This document shows, in pieces, positions 1-12,600 of a DNA stretch of 64,000 nucleotides. The position numbers and the translations under genes were made by a program. The stretch comes from Dryomyza anilis (lineage: Eukaryota; Arthropoda; Insecta; Diptera; Dryomyzidae): positions 117,007,593 through 117,071,592 of the forward strand of contig OX638130.1 in NCBI GenBank assembly GCA_951804985.1. The letters run 5' to 3'. How positions within the stretch are numbered: the first letter of the stretch is position 1; every line of letters starts with the position of its first letter. Under the pieces are notes generated by a model that worked only from the letters and a program-made list of their open reading frames with translations, did not search any database and had not been told where the DNA came from.

Positions 1-1160
1 TTGCATTTGTTTTCCGAAATTCACCCAGTTTCCAACATTTTAATGTTTGGCTTGTTTTTAAATTAACTTTACGTTATGTTCTCGTTTAGCAGCTATTTCT
101 TTTTTTTTTAATTTCCTTTGTCGGGTTTTAATATTTTTTATAGCTCATTGTTAACTTTCCATTGTTTTGCATTTCAGCTGCGTTCGACGAATTCAAGTTC
201 AATTGCAATAAAATTTGCTCTAAAAAATCATAAAGTACGATTTGTATTTTTAACCCGTTTTTATAAATGGATCACTTTAAAACAATTATATATGTGTAAA
301 AATGTGGGGGCTCATAAAAACGAGAAAGTGTTTATTTTGTGGGTTTTTCACTCTTTATGCGCCCCACGTTGGCTCTACTTTGACTTTTGTTGGTTTTTTT
401 TGTTGTTCAACAATTTTTAAAAACTTTTTGTACTTGTTTCATTTTTGTTTGCTTTTGTTCTCCATCCAAAAAAACAACTTAACCTTCTTGTTTTATGCAC
501 ATTTCTTGAGGTTTTTTTTGGTGCTCCTCCAGTTATTGTCTATGTTTTTTTGTTTTATTATTTTTGCAAGTTTCGTTTCGTGCCATATTTGGCTTAGTTA
601 ACAAGTCAACCGCTAACCAATGCGCCCCACAGTGCCGCGTCTCTTTGACCCCTAGCTGGCTGACTGTTTGTCAGTCGTGTCTGTCTGTCGTGCGGTAAAA
701 GTAATTTCCTCCTCTGGCTCAACAACAACTAAACAACCAAAAAAGTGAAACACCAAAATTGGCCTGACTTATAAAGCTGTTTATGTTGCTGCTAACTTAC
801 AACAAAGCCAACCAAAAACAACAGCGAAAAAACAGTTAACAGTGGCGAATTGTGTTGCGTTCATGGTGGGTTTTGTGGCGCATTCTTTGTTTGGCTCTTT
901 TGCATAATAAGTGCCTGCTGTAAGTGCCGCTGCCAATATGATTAGCGTCGTTATTGCGGCCAAGTAAGGAGAGTGTGGTTGTGAAAGAAAAATCAAAATA
1001 AAAATTGGTCAACAAAATATTAGTAAAATTTAACAATTCAAAATAGAGATTCTGGCAAATTAGAGTTTGATTAATTTTTAATAAAATTTTATTTTCTAAA
1101 AAAATCAATAAATATGGTATTTTTCAAAAAAAATTACAAAAATAACGAATTTCTCGCCTG
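1..1160. other. A/T-rich noncoding DNA upstream of Rip11 exon 2
   Basis: No gene recognised. Open frames here are short, homopolymer-rich and lack codon bias or domains. The block is probably Rip11 intron 1 or 5' flank. Confidence 0.5.
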
Positions 1161-1164
1161 TGTA

Positions 1165-1855
1165 TTAGTTTGCTCCATACGCCATTGGAGGTAGGGATGT
1201 TCAAAATACATGAATGTTTTATAAACACTCGATATATTACGGATACATCGATGTTTTCCGAGTATGTCTCCTGAGTATTAGTTTGTCCATACGCCATTGG
1301 ATGTAGGGATGTCCAAAATACATCGATTTTTTAAAAACACTCGATATATTGACAATGACGCAAGTTGGTTCTGGCCAAATCCCAATGACCTAAGTTTGTT
1401 TTTGTGCACAGACAGTCACTGGTATCACTTTCTTGAAGAAATATATATGCTTTTATTCTTGGCGAAATGATAGATGAGCTTTTTTTCGTAGCTAAATGTA
1501 AAAGTGTTTCTTTTCGTTGCGAAAATAGAGTTATACTTTGTTTCGTGGCTATAAAACGTATATGTTTCTTGGGTATAATAAGAATGTGATTGTTTTCGTG
1601 GGGAAGCTGAAGGTGTGCTTCTTTTCGTAGTTATGACAAACGTGCTGTTTATCGTAAGCAAATTGAAACGTGTGAGGCGTCGATTTGACATATTAAAACT
1701 TAATAAAACTTCAACTAAATTTTGATTTACCTAATAATTTTTATTCGATTCATCGAAAACATCGATGTTTTTGTTCGATACATAGGAAAAAATCGTTGTA
1801 ATGAGTCGATGTATTTTATCGACTCATTACATTTTTCAAATGTACATTCCTAATT
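1165..1855. mobile_element. Degenerate inverted-repeat element with internal GAAAAGAA-type repeats
   Basis: A TAGGGATGTTCAAAATACAT motif occurs at 1191 and again in a direct partial duplication at about 1302 (both preceded by CCATACGCCATTGGA). An inverted relative, TAGGAATGTACATTTG read on the minus strand, ends near 1853. A perfect hairpin (13-bp arms at 1798-1810 and 1818-1830, 7-nt loop) sits near the right end. Inside (1430-1690) are multiple degenerate TTCTTTTCGTGG units, in opposite orientation to the related block at 10.73-12.2 kb. The superfamily is uncertain; the termini recall hAT-like CAGGGATG ends. Confidence 0.5.
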
Positions 1856-2489
1856 AGAGGTTTTCATATATTTTTCAAGAAATTTACACGATAACTGATT
1901 TGTTTATGTTCGCAATTAATTTCGGGTTATATATTACACGAACATGTACGTATTAGGTACAGCGTTAAAAATGACTCGTGACTATGGCGCCCTTTAGTGC
2001 ATGTTCGATACACTAGCGATATACTTAGCAGGGACACGACCCGTTCTTGTACACACTAGTTTTCTAGCAAACTTTTTGCTATGTCAAATAAAAGGAAGCT
2101 ATTATTACTAGTTAGAGTTTGTTAAAATTTAGCAATCAGAGTTTGCTTTTAATAGAAAATTATTTATTTAGAGTGTACAATATATTAACTAAACAATTTG
2201 TTAAATAATACAAGACAAAATTAAAATGACAAATTGTTAGAACTTATTTTTCATTAAAATAAAAATATGATTACTTCTAAGTAGAGCAAGAAAAAGTTCA
2301 ATGTTAACAAAAAGTCAACTAAACAGTTACTTTTTTTTTGTATGATATCTTCTTACCACTAAAAGACACCTCGATGACAAATGTGCAAAGAATGTTTGTT
2401 TTGGATTCATTAATATTTGTCATGAGTCGAACATTTGATGCGGTTGCGCTCGATTTAGCAAAACGTGTGTTGTGTAACTGACACAGCGA

Positions 2490-2574
2490 ATGACTGACTG
2501 AATAACTGACTGAATAACTGACTGAATAACCGACTAATTGAATGACTAACTGAATGGTTGCCTGACTGAATGAC
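2490..2574 (+). repeat. 12-bp minisatellite, unit CTGACTGAATAA
   Basis: About three good and several degenerate copies in tandem (2492-2574). Minus-strand translation gives an SYSV-type repeat with no other coding support. Confidence 0.8.
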
Positions 2575-2579
2575 GATGT

Positions 2580-3480
2580 CATGGATGAGCAATCAGGGTG
2601 ACATGCAATCGTCGTCGGAATCGCAAACGCAGCCCAGTTACAAGTAATTGAATTGTTTGCTGATTTGGATTTCGCCGTAAACAGAAAGCGACAAAAAAAA
2701 AAAATAAACAAAATGAAGAATCAGAAAATAGTTCAAATAAATAATAAAAATACTACAATGAAATTACAAAAACCAAATTCGAAAATCGTACAGCCCTGAG
2801 AAACCATTGTGTGTGTCTGTCTCCAAAGTATATTTTATTTCTTCTTCTTAAGGTCATCACGCCAACATTCGTGCTGTGCAGATGACACTCCCAGACTTTT
2901 GTTTGTACGAGAAAATGACACAGTTTAGATTAGTTGCTAAATTCAGTTTTATTCAAGCCTTTTCAAGATTTGTGTGGCTTTGGTATAGAAAAAATAAATC
3001 AAAGTCTAAAATTCTATTGTTGTACTTATCGCATTTTGCTTGTTTTATCGGCACAATTGATAGTCGAGGCCTTATTTATGACACGATTTTATATAATTTG
3101 TCATAGACTTAAGAGTAATCGTGGGTAACGTTATTAAATACATAACTGCTGTGCTTAAAATAATTAAAAAAGCAACAAAATCCAATTATTTATTTAACGT
3201 TTAGCGAATAAAAGCAGATTTGATATTAAAAAATTCAAATCTTGTTTTTAATAACTACATTATTTAATTGAAACACAATTTCCTGTTGATTTATTGATGG
3301 AAATTTCATATTCGGTTGTCAAAGCAAATAATATCAAAGACACACACCAATTTGTTCTATATTTAATTTAGTCAATACCAAAACCTAGTAGTTTTTGGTT
3401 ATACGCAACGAATTTGAAGACTTTTCTATTTGTTCTGAATTTTTACTAAAACTAGTCTCTTTTTTCATTCTCATCCTTAG
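2580..3480. other. No gene seen; probable Rip11 intron
   Basis: A/T-rich DNA with short frames only. A small G+C-richer spot at 2576-2650 has a donor-like AAGTAATT and a 24-codon ATG frame, but neither connects convincingly to exon 2. Confidence 0.4.
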
Positions 3481-3625
3481 TACAACGTGCCAAAAGCCTA
3501 CTTACGAAGGGCAAGAATGGCACCAACAACTGCTTCGTCACCATCGGCCTGGGCAAAGAAAAGTATCAGACATCGGTAAAGGAAAAAGCCGAAACGGACG
3601 TCAACTGGAACGAGGAATGTGAACT
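3481..3625 (+). CDS. Rip11: Rip11 coding exon 2 (C2 domain start)
   Basis: The acceptor is a pyrimidine-rich tract ending CTTAG at 3480, and the donor is GTAAGT at 3626. The exon begins with two bases of a split codon (one base from the previous exon), then reads QRAKSLLTKGKNGTNNCFVT through WNEECE. It encodes the first half of the C2 domain. Because it starts in phase 1 with C2 sequence already under way, a short upstream exon must supply the start codon and the first beta strand. Confidence 0.9.
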
Positions 3626-6600
3626 GTAAGTGACCCGTTTGATACCTTAAAATCCATAGAAGAACCCTTTAAATTTCCTACTCCTTACCCCCAAAAAATA
3701 GCAAAATTCCCGATCAGGGCAATCGTGCCGAACTCGTGCTGACCTGCCTGCATCGCAACAACATCGGCATCGATGAGTTTCTCGGCCAAGCGACGCTGCC
3801 GCTCAACGAAATGGACGTCTACGATCGGCCGCGCTCCAAGTGGTTCAAGCTCGAGAGCAAACCGGGCAAAGAGAAGAAAAACAAAGAGCGCGGTGAGCTC
3901 GAAGTGCGTATATCGTTTGTCGTCAAGTCCGGCTCACTGACGGATCTCAGCAAAAAAGAGAAACACAAGTCGTCCATCGGGCAGCTGGCCTCGTCCGTGG
4001 GCGGCTCTTTGCTCTCCATCAATACGATTGAGAAGCGCAAGGGCCTTAAGAAATTTGCCAAATCGTTGGGCTCCAAGATGCATCTGCACAGCAAGAAGAA
4101 GAATAAAGATGGCGATGATTTGTCCATCAGCGGCTCGTTTGCCAGCATTGATACGCCCAACAGTAGCTCGCATGGCGGCAGCAAACGCTATGGTGGACAA
4201 CGTGCGGGCGAAGCGGATCCGGGCGTCATTAGTGAGGACGAGGATGAGTTCGTTTTTGATAATTTGTCGCACAAGAGCTCGGGCAGCTCATTGAATATAC
4301 GCAGCGCAGGTGTAGGAAGCGGCGGCGGCAACGTTGGTTTGCAGCCGCCAAACCCAAATTATGCGCCGCGCAATCCTTCGCCGTTGCTGGGCGGTAGCGC
4401 ATTTAATGGAAAAGCTGGAGGTAAGCAGCCGAATGTTGTTGTCTATGGCAACAAAAATGATGTTGACGATGATGATGATTATGATGATGAAGCGCAACTC
4501 GAGCAGCTCGAAAATGATTTTAGCCTACGCGCACGCACACTGCCACCTCCCTCCAAACCGCCGCGCACGCAACAACAACTTGCAGCAGCAGCAACAATTG
4601 CTGAAGAGCAGCAGCAGCTCAACGAGTGGGAGTCGAAGCTGTACGGCAAACATTTGGACACGGGCAGCTCCGATTCGTTAAAGCGACGCTCTTGGGATAC
4701 GTCGCGTGTGCCGCTGCCCTCGACCAGCGAGGAAGTGGAAGAGGAGAAGGCGTTGCCTAAAGAGAAACCTTCGAAAATAGTTGAGCATGTTGTAGCGGCT
4801 GATGAGAGCAGCGACACTGTTGACAGCGACACTGAGGATGAAGTTGCAGCAGTTGCTGAGCTGCCCGCTGTAACGCTGCGCAACAAAGAGCCGCCGCGTC
4901 GCCCCATTACGTTGGGCTTGGAAGCTGCAGGCGCTATGTTGCCGCCCAGCATTAATCTGTTGTCCTCGCCGGAGACGGAGAAGAGCGACTTCAATCAGTT
5001 CAATGCAACATTTGCCAAATTTGAGCAGCGCAACAGCGCAAAGATTTTCAATTTTGAGCCGCCAACAACACCGCCACCGCAGGCGCCCAAGAAGTGGGAC
5101 TCGCAGGCGCTCATTGACAGCGAGGCGCAGAAGATGTCGCCGAAGCCGTTGCCACGCGGCAATAGTCGTGGCGCCGAATTAGAAGCGGCAAAGGCGGCGG
5201 CGGCGTTAAAGGCTAAAGAACGACAGGAAGAAGTAGAAAAACGGCAACAGGAAGAAGCAGAAAAACGTAAAATAGAAGAGGCGGCGGTGCGTAAACAAGC
5301 GGCGGAAGAAGAAGAAGGACGGCGTCAGCGAGAAGAAGACGAAGAGCAAGAACGCCGTCAACTAGCCGCAGAACAAGAACAACGTCAATTGGTAGAGGAG
5401 CAACAACGGCAACAACAGATGCAAAAACTTAAACTACAAGAAGAACAAAGACTTAAAGATGCCGAAGTAGAAGCAGAAGAAGAGAAAAGACAACGGCTTG
5501 AGGAAGATGCACGCCTTGCCGCCGAACTGCGTCTCAATGAGCAACGCCTGGAGGAGGCACAAAAGTTGGCACAACGCGAAGCCAAGCGACGCGAGGAGGA
5601 TCAAAGAATTCTAAATTTTGCCAAACGTTCTACATCGCTGGAGGAGAGCGATGAGGGTTTCACAACACCGCCGCCTCTGGAAGAATCGCCCAAAATGATG
5701 ATGAACAACAGCAGCGCCGCCGCAGACAAGAAGGAGAAACGTTTCAGTAAATTCAAATATTTCAACAAACGAGGTGAGCGCGCGAGCGTGTGTGGAGGAG
5801 CGAGAGGGAGCAGCGGTTGTTTGTGTGTGTGTGTAATGTCTAAAAGACGCTGGCGGTTAATATAAAAAAGACTTCGAGTCATTTTTTAAGCAGTTACACT
5901 ACAAAAAATAAAGAAATACACTAAAGCCATCATCAATACACCAAAACATACAATTTACAAAATTGACAAAATCATAGATACGAAAAATCCTCTCTAGATT
6001 AATGGCCTTTTTGGCAATTACTTAATTTATAATTGGCAATTTTATTGCCTTAACACTTTAGCCATAATTTAGATTTTTATAGAATTTGTTGAATATTTTG
6101 TTAAGGAATTTGTTAAGAATTTTTAATAATTTTATATAATTCAATTAATTTTGCTCTCAAATGATGTTCTTTAATGGAATTTGTTGTTTAATTGTTTAAT
6201 TAATCTGCAATTAAATTTTGTTTTTCAAAATAACTGAATTAATATTGCTCTACAATTTCATTTCATTATTTAATTGAATGTTGTTGCATAATTGGTATGT
6301 GATTTTTAATTGAATAGTAATATTTATTGTATTTTGTTGTTAAATTAATAATAATAATTAATTGATTTAATGCATTTCAAGTAATTTATATAAATTAAAT
6401 TGAGTATTATGTCAATTTAATGTTTTAATTGAATTTAAATGTTCAATTGAATTTGTTATATTCTTAACTTAATTCAATTTAGCATTTGAATCAATTAAAA
6501 TTATACAATTAATTTAGTTTAAATCAATATTTGTCACGGAATTTAACAATTATCAATTACATTGTTTCGTTTAATGAAAATGAATTGTTGAAATTTATGT

Positions 6601-9600
6601 AAATAATTGGACTGAATTTTTTAATTGATTTGTGTTGATTAATTAATTGTATTGATTAATTTAATTGATTAATTTAATTGTATTATTTAACTGAATTGTT
6701 TAATTGATTTGTATTGAATTGATAAATTTAATTGTGTTCTTTAACTGAATTGTTTAATTGATTTGTATTGAATTGATTAATTTAATCGTATCCTTTAACT
6801 GAATTGTTTAATTGATTTGTATTGAATTGATTAATTTAATTGTATTCTTTAACTGAAATGTTTTATCTAATTGATGTGCATTGTTGAACTGAAATGTTCT
6901 TCTTTAATTGAATTCGTTTTATATGCTTAAAGTAGTTCTTAATTGAATTACATATTTAAATTTTTTTTAAATGCATTACTTGTTATAACTTTTTTAGTTA
7001 ATTATTTTAACTGAAATGTATTTTTAATTGAAATATTTGCAATGAATTTTATTACAGAATTTCATTTATTAACTAAAAAGTAATTTTTAATTGAATTGCT
7101 CTCTTTAACTTGAAATATTTTTTAATTGAATTGCATTTGAGTTGATTTTTATTATAAACTAAATGACATATTTAATTAATATGCTATTTTCAATTAAAAT
7201 TTTTAATTAAATTTTTTAAATTTTCAATTGAAATTTTTAACTGATTTGAAATTTTTAATTGATTTTTATTTTAAATTAAATGGCATTTTTATTTAATATG
7301 CTATTTTCAATTAAAATTTTTAATTCAAATTTTTAATTTTCAATTGAAATTTTTAATTTATAATAAAAAAATTTAATTTTTAATTAAAATTTTTAATTTT
7401 CAATTAGAATTTTTAATTTTCAATTAATTTCAATTAATATTTAAACGGAAATGCATTTTTAATTGAAATGAATTATTTAATTGCAATGTATTTTTTTACA
7501 GAATTTAATTTTTAAGTAAAAAGTAATTTTTAATTGAATTGCTCTCGTTAACTAAAAATATTTTTTTTAATTGAATTGCGTTTTAATTGATTTTTATTTA
7601 AAACTACATGACATTTTTAATTAATATGCGGTTTTCAATTCAAATTTTGAATTTGTAATTAACATTTTTAATTTTCAATTAAAATTTTTAATTTTCAATT
7701 AAAATTTTTAATAACAATTTTGTATTTTCAATTAAAATCTTTAATTTTCAATTAATATTTAAACGGAAATACATTTTTCATTGAAATGAATTATTTAATT
7801 GCAATGCATTTTTTTACAGAATTTAATTTTTTAACTAAAAAGTAATTTTTAATTGAATTGCTCTCTTTAACTTGAAATATTTTTTGTAATTGAATTGCAT
7901 TTTAATTGATTTTTATTTTAAACTAAATGACATTTTTAATTAAAATTTTTAATTTTCAATTAGAATTTTTAATTTTCAATTAATATTTAAACGGAAATGC
8001 ATTTTTAATTGAAATGAATTATTTAATTGCAATGCATTTTTTACAGAATTTAATTTTTTAACTAAAATGTAATTTTTAATTGAATTGCTCTCTTTAACTA
8101 AAAATGTTTTTTTAATTGAATTGCGTTTTAATTGATTTTTATTTAAAACTAAATGACATTTTTAATGAATATACGGTTTTCAATTAAAATTTTGAATTTG
8201 AAATTAAAATTTTTAATTTTCAATTAAAATTTTTAATTTTCAATTAAAATTTTTCATTTTCAATTAAAATTAAATTTTTTAATTTTTTTTAACTTAAAGC
8301 ATTTTTTTTAAATGCAATTTTAAACTAAAATATAGTTTTTAAAATAATTTATAATTTTAACTGAAAATGAATTTCAATTAAATTGTTTTTTTTTTTAACT
8401 TAAATGTATTTATTAATCGAATTGCATTTTTAACTGAAGTGTTTTTTTTATTTGAACTGCATTTTTTAACTGAAATATATTTTTTAATGAATTACATTAT
8501 TAATTGAAAATGTAATTTTAATTGAATTGCTTATTTTTTATTAAAATGAATTATTTAATTGCAAAGAATTTTTATTATTGAATTTTATTTTTTAACTAAA
8601 AAGTAATTATTAATTGATTTTCTTACTTTAAGTTGAAATATTGAATTAATTGCATGTTTAATTGAAAATTAATTAAATTTTTAAACTCAAATGCATTATA
8701 ATTGTATTGCTTTTCACTGAATTAAAAATTATTTTATAATTGAATAATTTCTTTTAAATGTAAAATCTTTTTTAATATCATAAATATTGTGAATATATGC
8801 AATTTTAAATTTAATTGACTAAATTAAAATACGTAATTTAATAAATAAAAATACTTAATTAAAGTAATTAAAATACGTAATTAATTAAATTTAATTCTTA
8901 TGATTAATTAAAATTATTTAATTGAATACTAAAATTTTGAACTGAATGCTTTACCTCAGTTTAAACTTAAATATATTAATTTATTTAGTATTAATTAAAA
9001 TTAATTAAATTAAAATTTTCTGCAAATTCCTTAATTGAGTTTCTCACATTCTGCACTATATTTGTTTTGTGATTTTGTCCAGTATTTTTAGTTTACAACA
9101 CTTAATACAAGTTCATTTATTAGTTTTATTCATTGCCTGCATTATTTCATTTGTGATTGTTAATTTTTTTTTCAAACACGTTGATTTTAAACCAAATGTT
9201 ATCCGCCAGCGGATTGCATTCATACACGCACAAACATTCATTTATATTTGTTTAAATTGTTTTGCTTTAAATTTCTTTCTTTCTACAAACAACGCACACT
9301 TTACAATTTAATTGCATGTCTTTTTTTTCTTTGCTTCGATATTTTACGCTGATGCCTAATTTTATGCAATGCTTTTTTGTTTTCATTGTTTTGTGCCAGA
9401 CAAACAAGATGACGATAACAGCTCATCGTCGCCCAGTCCCAAGTCAAACGAACGCATCATAATCGGCAAGGAGAAGTCTGCGTCACACGCTGAGCGTAGA
9501 ACGGAAATCACAGCGGCGCTTACCAAAAAATACGATGGCAAATCGAGAGAGGTGAGTGGTGGAAAATGTGATTTTTTTAAATATAAATTGAAAATTTAAA

Positions 9601-12600
9601 AATAATTTATTAATTTTATATTGTAGATCTTGAGTGCGACAAATGAATATTTTTTATTAATTTTAGAATTTTTTTTTTATAATATTAAATTAAATTTTTT
9701 AGGAACTCATGCTAATTGCCAACGGCATGGAGAACGAAGCGCTGTTGCAGCGTCAACGCGTGAAAGAGCTGGAAGATTATCTGGACAACTTGTTGCTGCG
9801 CGTCATGGAGACACATCCGAAGATACTGCAGAATCCCTATTCGAGAACCACATCGGCCAAGAGGTGTGTACCGGCCCAGGCATTTATGCGCATTTAACAC
9901 GTTTTTATTTTTTTATTTGTATTGTAGTTGTTTTGTTGTATTTTTTGTTTATTTGTTGTTGTTGTTTTTGTTGCGGTTTTATTTTATTTTATGTTTGTTT
10001 TTATTATTTTTTCACAAAATGCTCTTTTGAATATTTGTATACTTCATTTTACTAGTAACATATTTATTAGTATGAAATAGTATGAAATATAAAAGTATTT
10101 TATATTCAGTGTCTTTATACTTGCTGCAATTCTGCTTACTTAAATTGTATTTATCGCAAACGTCTTTTTATTTACGATTTATTTATATTTCAATCAGTTT
10201 TATTTGTTTATAAATGCCTCTAAATACAAAAATGCTCATTACAAGCAGGGTTACCGTTGATGCGACTAAAGTGGGAAAATGCGACATTTTTCTTGTCATG
10301 AGACCATGAGACGACTTTGAAAAAATGTCCTTATTTTGTTAATTTTGGAGTGATTTTCGAGACATTTTATGATTTATTTATAAAAAAATAAAACAGAAAA
10401 AATAACACTACAAAACAAAATGAAAAGAAAAAATTTACGCAGTAAATGCCACTATTTTTGTATTATTGAAAATGAGCCACAGAATTCGAATATATGAATT
10501 AAAAAAAATTCTATGTATACGTTGACGAGATATCGGCCGATAACTTTTCAACCTAGCTTTCAAAAAGATGATCACATATATTTGCAAAAATGTCGCGTTT
10601 TAAATAAGTGATTTGCTCAAGTGTTATACCAAATAAAAGGTTATTAAATATCCAATAAACATTTCGCACAACATTTTGAAATTGTTTGACTGGTTTGAGA
10701 GAATTCTATATATCGACACCTCTTACGAAATCCCACACGTTTCAATTTGCTTACGAAAAGCGGCACTTTAAAAATAAAATTTATTAAAACAAGCATACAT
10801 TTATTTTAACCACGAAAAGAAGTATTATATTGTATTAGCCACGAAAAGAACTTCATTCACATTTTCTCCACAAACAGAAGCATAAGGGCCCTATTATGAT
10901 TAGCGAAGCGAATGGTTTTGGCGAAGCGAACGTCCAAAAAGCTATTACGGTTACATTCGCCAGACTTCATTCGCCAAAAAACGGGAAAAGTTAAGCGAAC
11001 GTAAAAAAACATGCAACACTCGACCGATTTTCATTCGCTTCAAGTGTCAAAATCAAGCGAATCAACAGTTCATGTGACGAATCGGCGAACGTATCTTTAT
11101 CTATTGTTTTTCAGTTTTTCTTTTGATTTTTAATTTTTTTTTCTTTTGTGCTTATGTTTATTAGGCTTTTTATGATTTTCAATTTATCTTATCCTTTAGT
11201 TTTTATAGAAGGATGTCTATAATTTTGAGTTTTTTGTGACCTAACTAATAAACGTAAAAAAAAACAATTTTTTTTCACACTTTTTATTTTGATTTTAAAC
11301 TTAACACTAATAAAAGAAATGTCTGGAACTGCTCCGACTGCTGCTGAGGATGCAGCTTGGTTCATCGCGCGAAGTTATTTGTGCCACAGAGGAGGACAGA
11401 CCACCATCACTGTAACTTATTGTAGTCTTTCTCCTCGTCGTCGCTCCAGCTTTCTGCACACCGCATTGGCTTCTGTTTAACACGCTCTTCTTTGATTGCT
11501 TTGGGCCCATCGTTTTTTTGGAACATTTTTATTATTTTTCTAAACAAGTATATTCACATCAGCTGTTTTGAAACTCTAGGGTTTCTTTAAATTAGAATAA
11601 AAGAAGTATTGCTCCAAATAAAGAAACTACTTTTTTTAATAAAAAGTATTTATTTTTATGTAAAAATAATTCCAATATTAACATTTAAAAACATATTTTA
11701 CTGTACATTTTAACTAATTTGAATTGTTCCGAAGTTTATTTGGATACTTTTTAATCTTTTATAGACAAAAAATAACAAAAAACCGAAAAAGTATTATTGT
11801 TCTGAATCGAGTTAACGTTTTTTAAACCATATATAATATTAAATGGTTTTTTAATAATAAAAAAATAGATATTAAGATAAAATAGTATCTGTTCTAAAAA
11901 AAAGGCAGTACTAAAAGTACGCAACATGATACTATTTTTTTCAACTCTGAAATGATAATTCTATCCGTCAATGTTGTAAGTGTTGCTCACTTTTAAAACC
12001 ATAAAAATTAGTACATTCGCCAGTTCATTCACCAAATTGCGTTCGCTTCGCCAAAGCGTTCGCTTCGCCAAGTACATTCGCTTCGCTAATCATAATAGGC
12101 CCCTAACTTTATATTTCCCACGAACAGAAACACATTTATATTGTATCTACGAACAAAAGCTCATGTTTAATGTCACCACGTATAAAAGCATATATGTATT
12201 TTCGATACAGATATCCCAATAGACAATTTTGTGGCTAAGAAGTCACATAATGTTGATATTTTATTATAACTAAATTTGTTGATATTTCATTGATGAAAAG
12301 TTATTGGCGCATATTTTGTAAACCTATCCAAAGACACATTTTTAAACTGTACATCCGGGAGTCATTTTACATAATACAAAAATAGTCTTGACTGTTGCGC
12401 ATAATGGTTGTTTTGTAGTGTTATTAGTATTTAGTTAGTTCTAGTAAGTAGTTCGTACTTGTCCTAATTAGTCACTTTCTTATTGACTTGAAAATCGTGT
12501 ATAAATCTGAATTCTTTCTGATTTAACACATACTCAATTCATTGAACATTTTTGTTATTGAATGTATCGTTGTTGTATAACGAAAAGTCACCAAATACAT

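Larger units (their letters stand above)
5774..9399 (+). repeat. Rip11 intron 3, almost wholly TTAATTGAATT-type repeat DNA
   Basis: From about 5990 to 9050 the sequence is built from TTTTTAATTGAATT/TTTTCAATTAAAAT words in changing order, with almost no G+C. It contains a 54-bp tandem repeat (about 6691-6870) and longer higher-order units between 7050 and 8300. Splice donor 5774 and acceptor 9399 flank it. Confidence 0.85.

Noticed and set aside
781..1108. Minus-strand frames of 71 and 90 codons upstream of Rip11
   Set aside because: Overlapping frames in A/T-rich DNA, without recognised domain, splice support or codon bias.
3819..5882. Several long minus-strand and alternate-frame ORFs over Rip11 exon 3
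   Set aside because: They are antisense or shifted readings of the G+C-rich coding exon, mostly Ser/Cys/Arg-rich mirrors of its Glu/Gln repeats.
11289..11510. Short frames within the 1218-bp TIR element
   Set aside because: 60-odd codons with no transposase motifs; the element appears non-autonomous.
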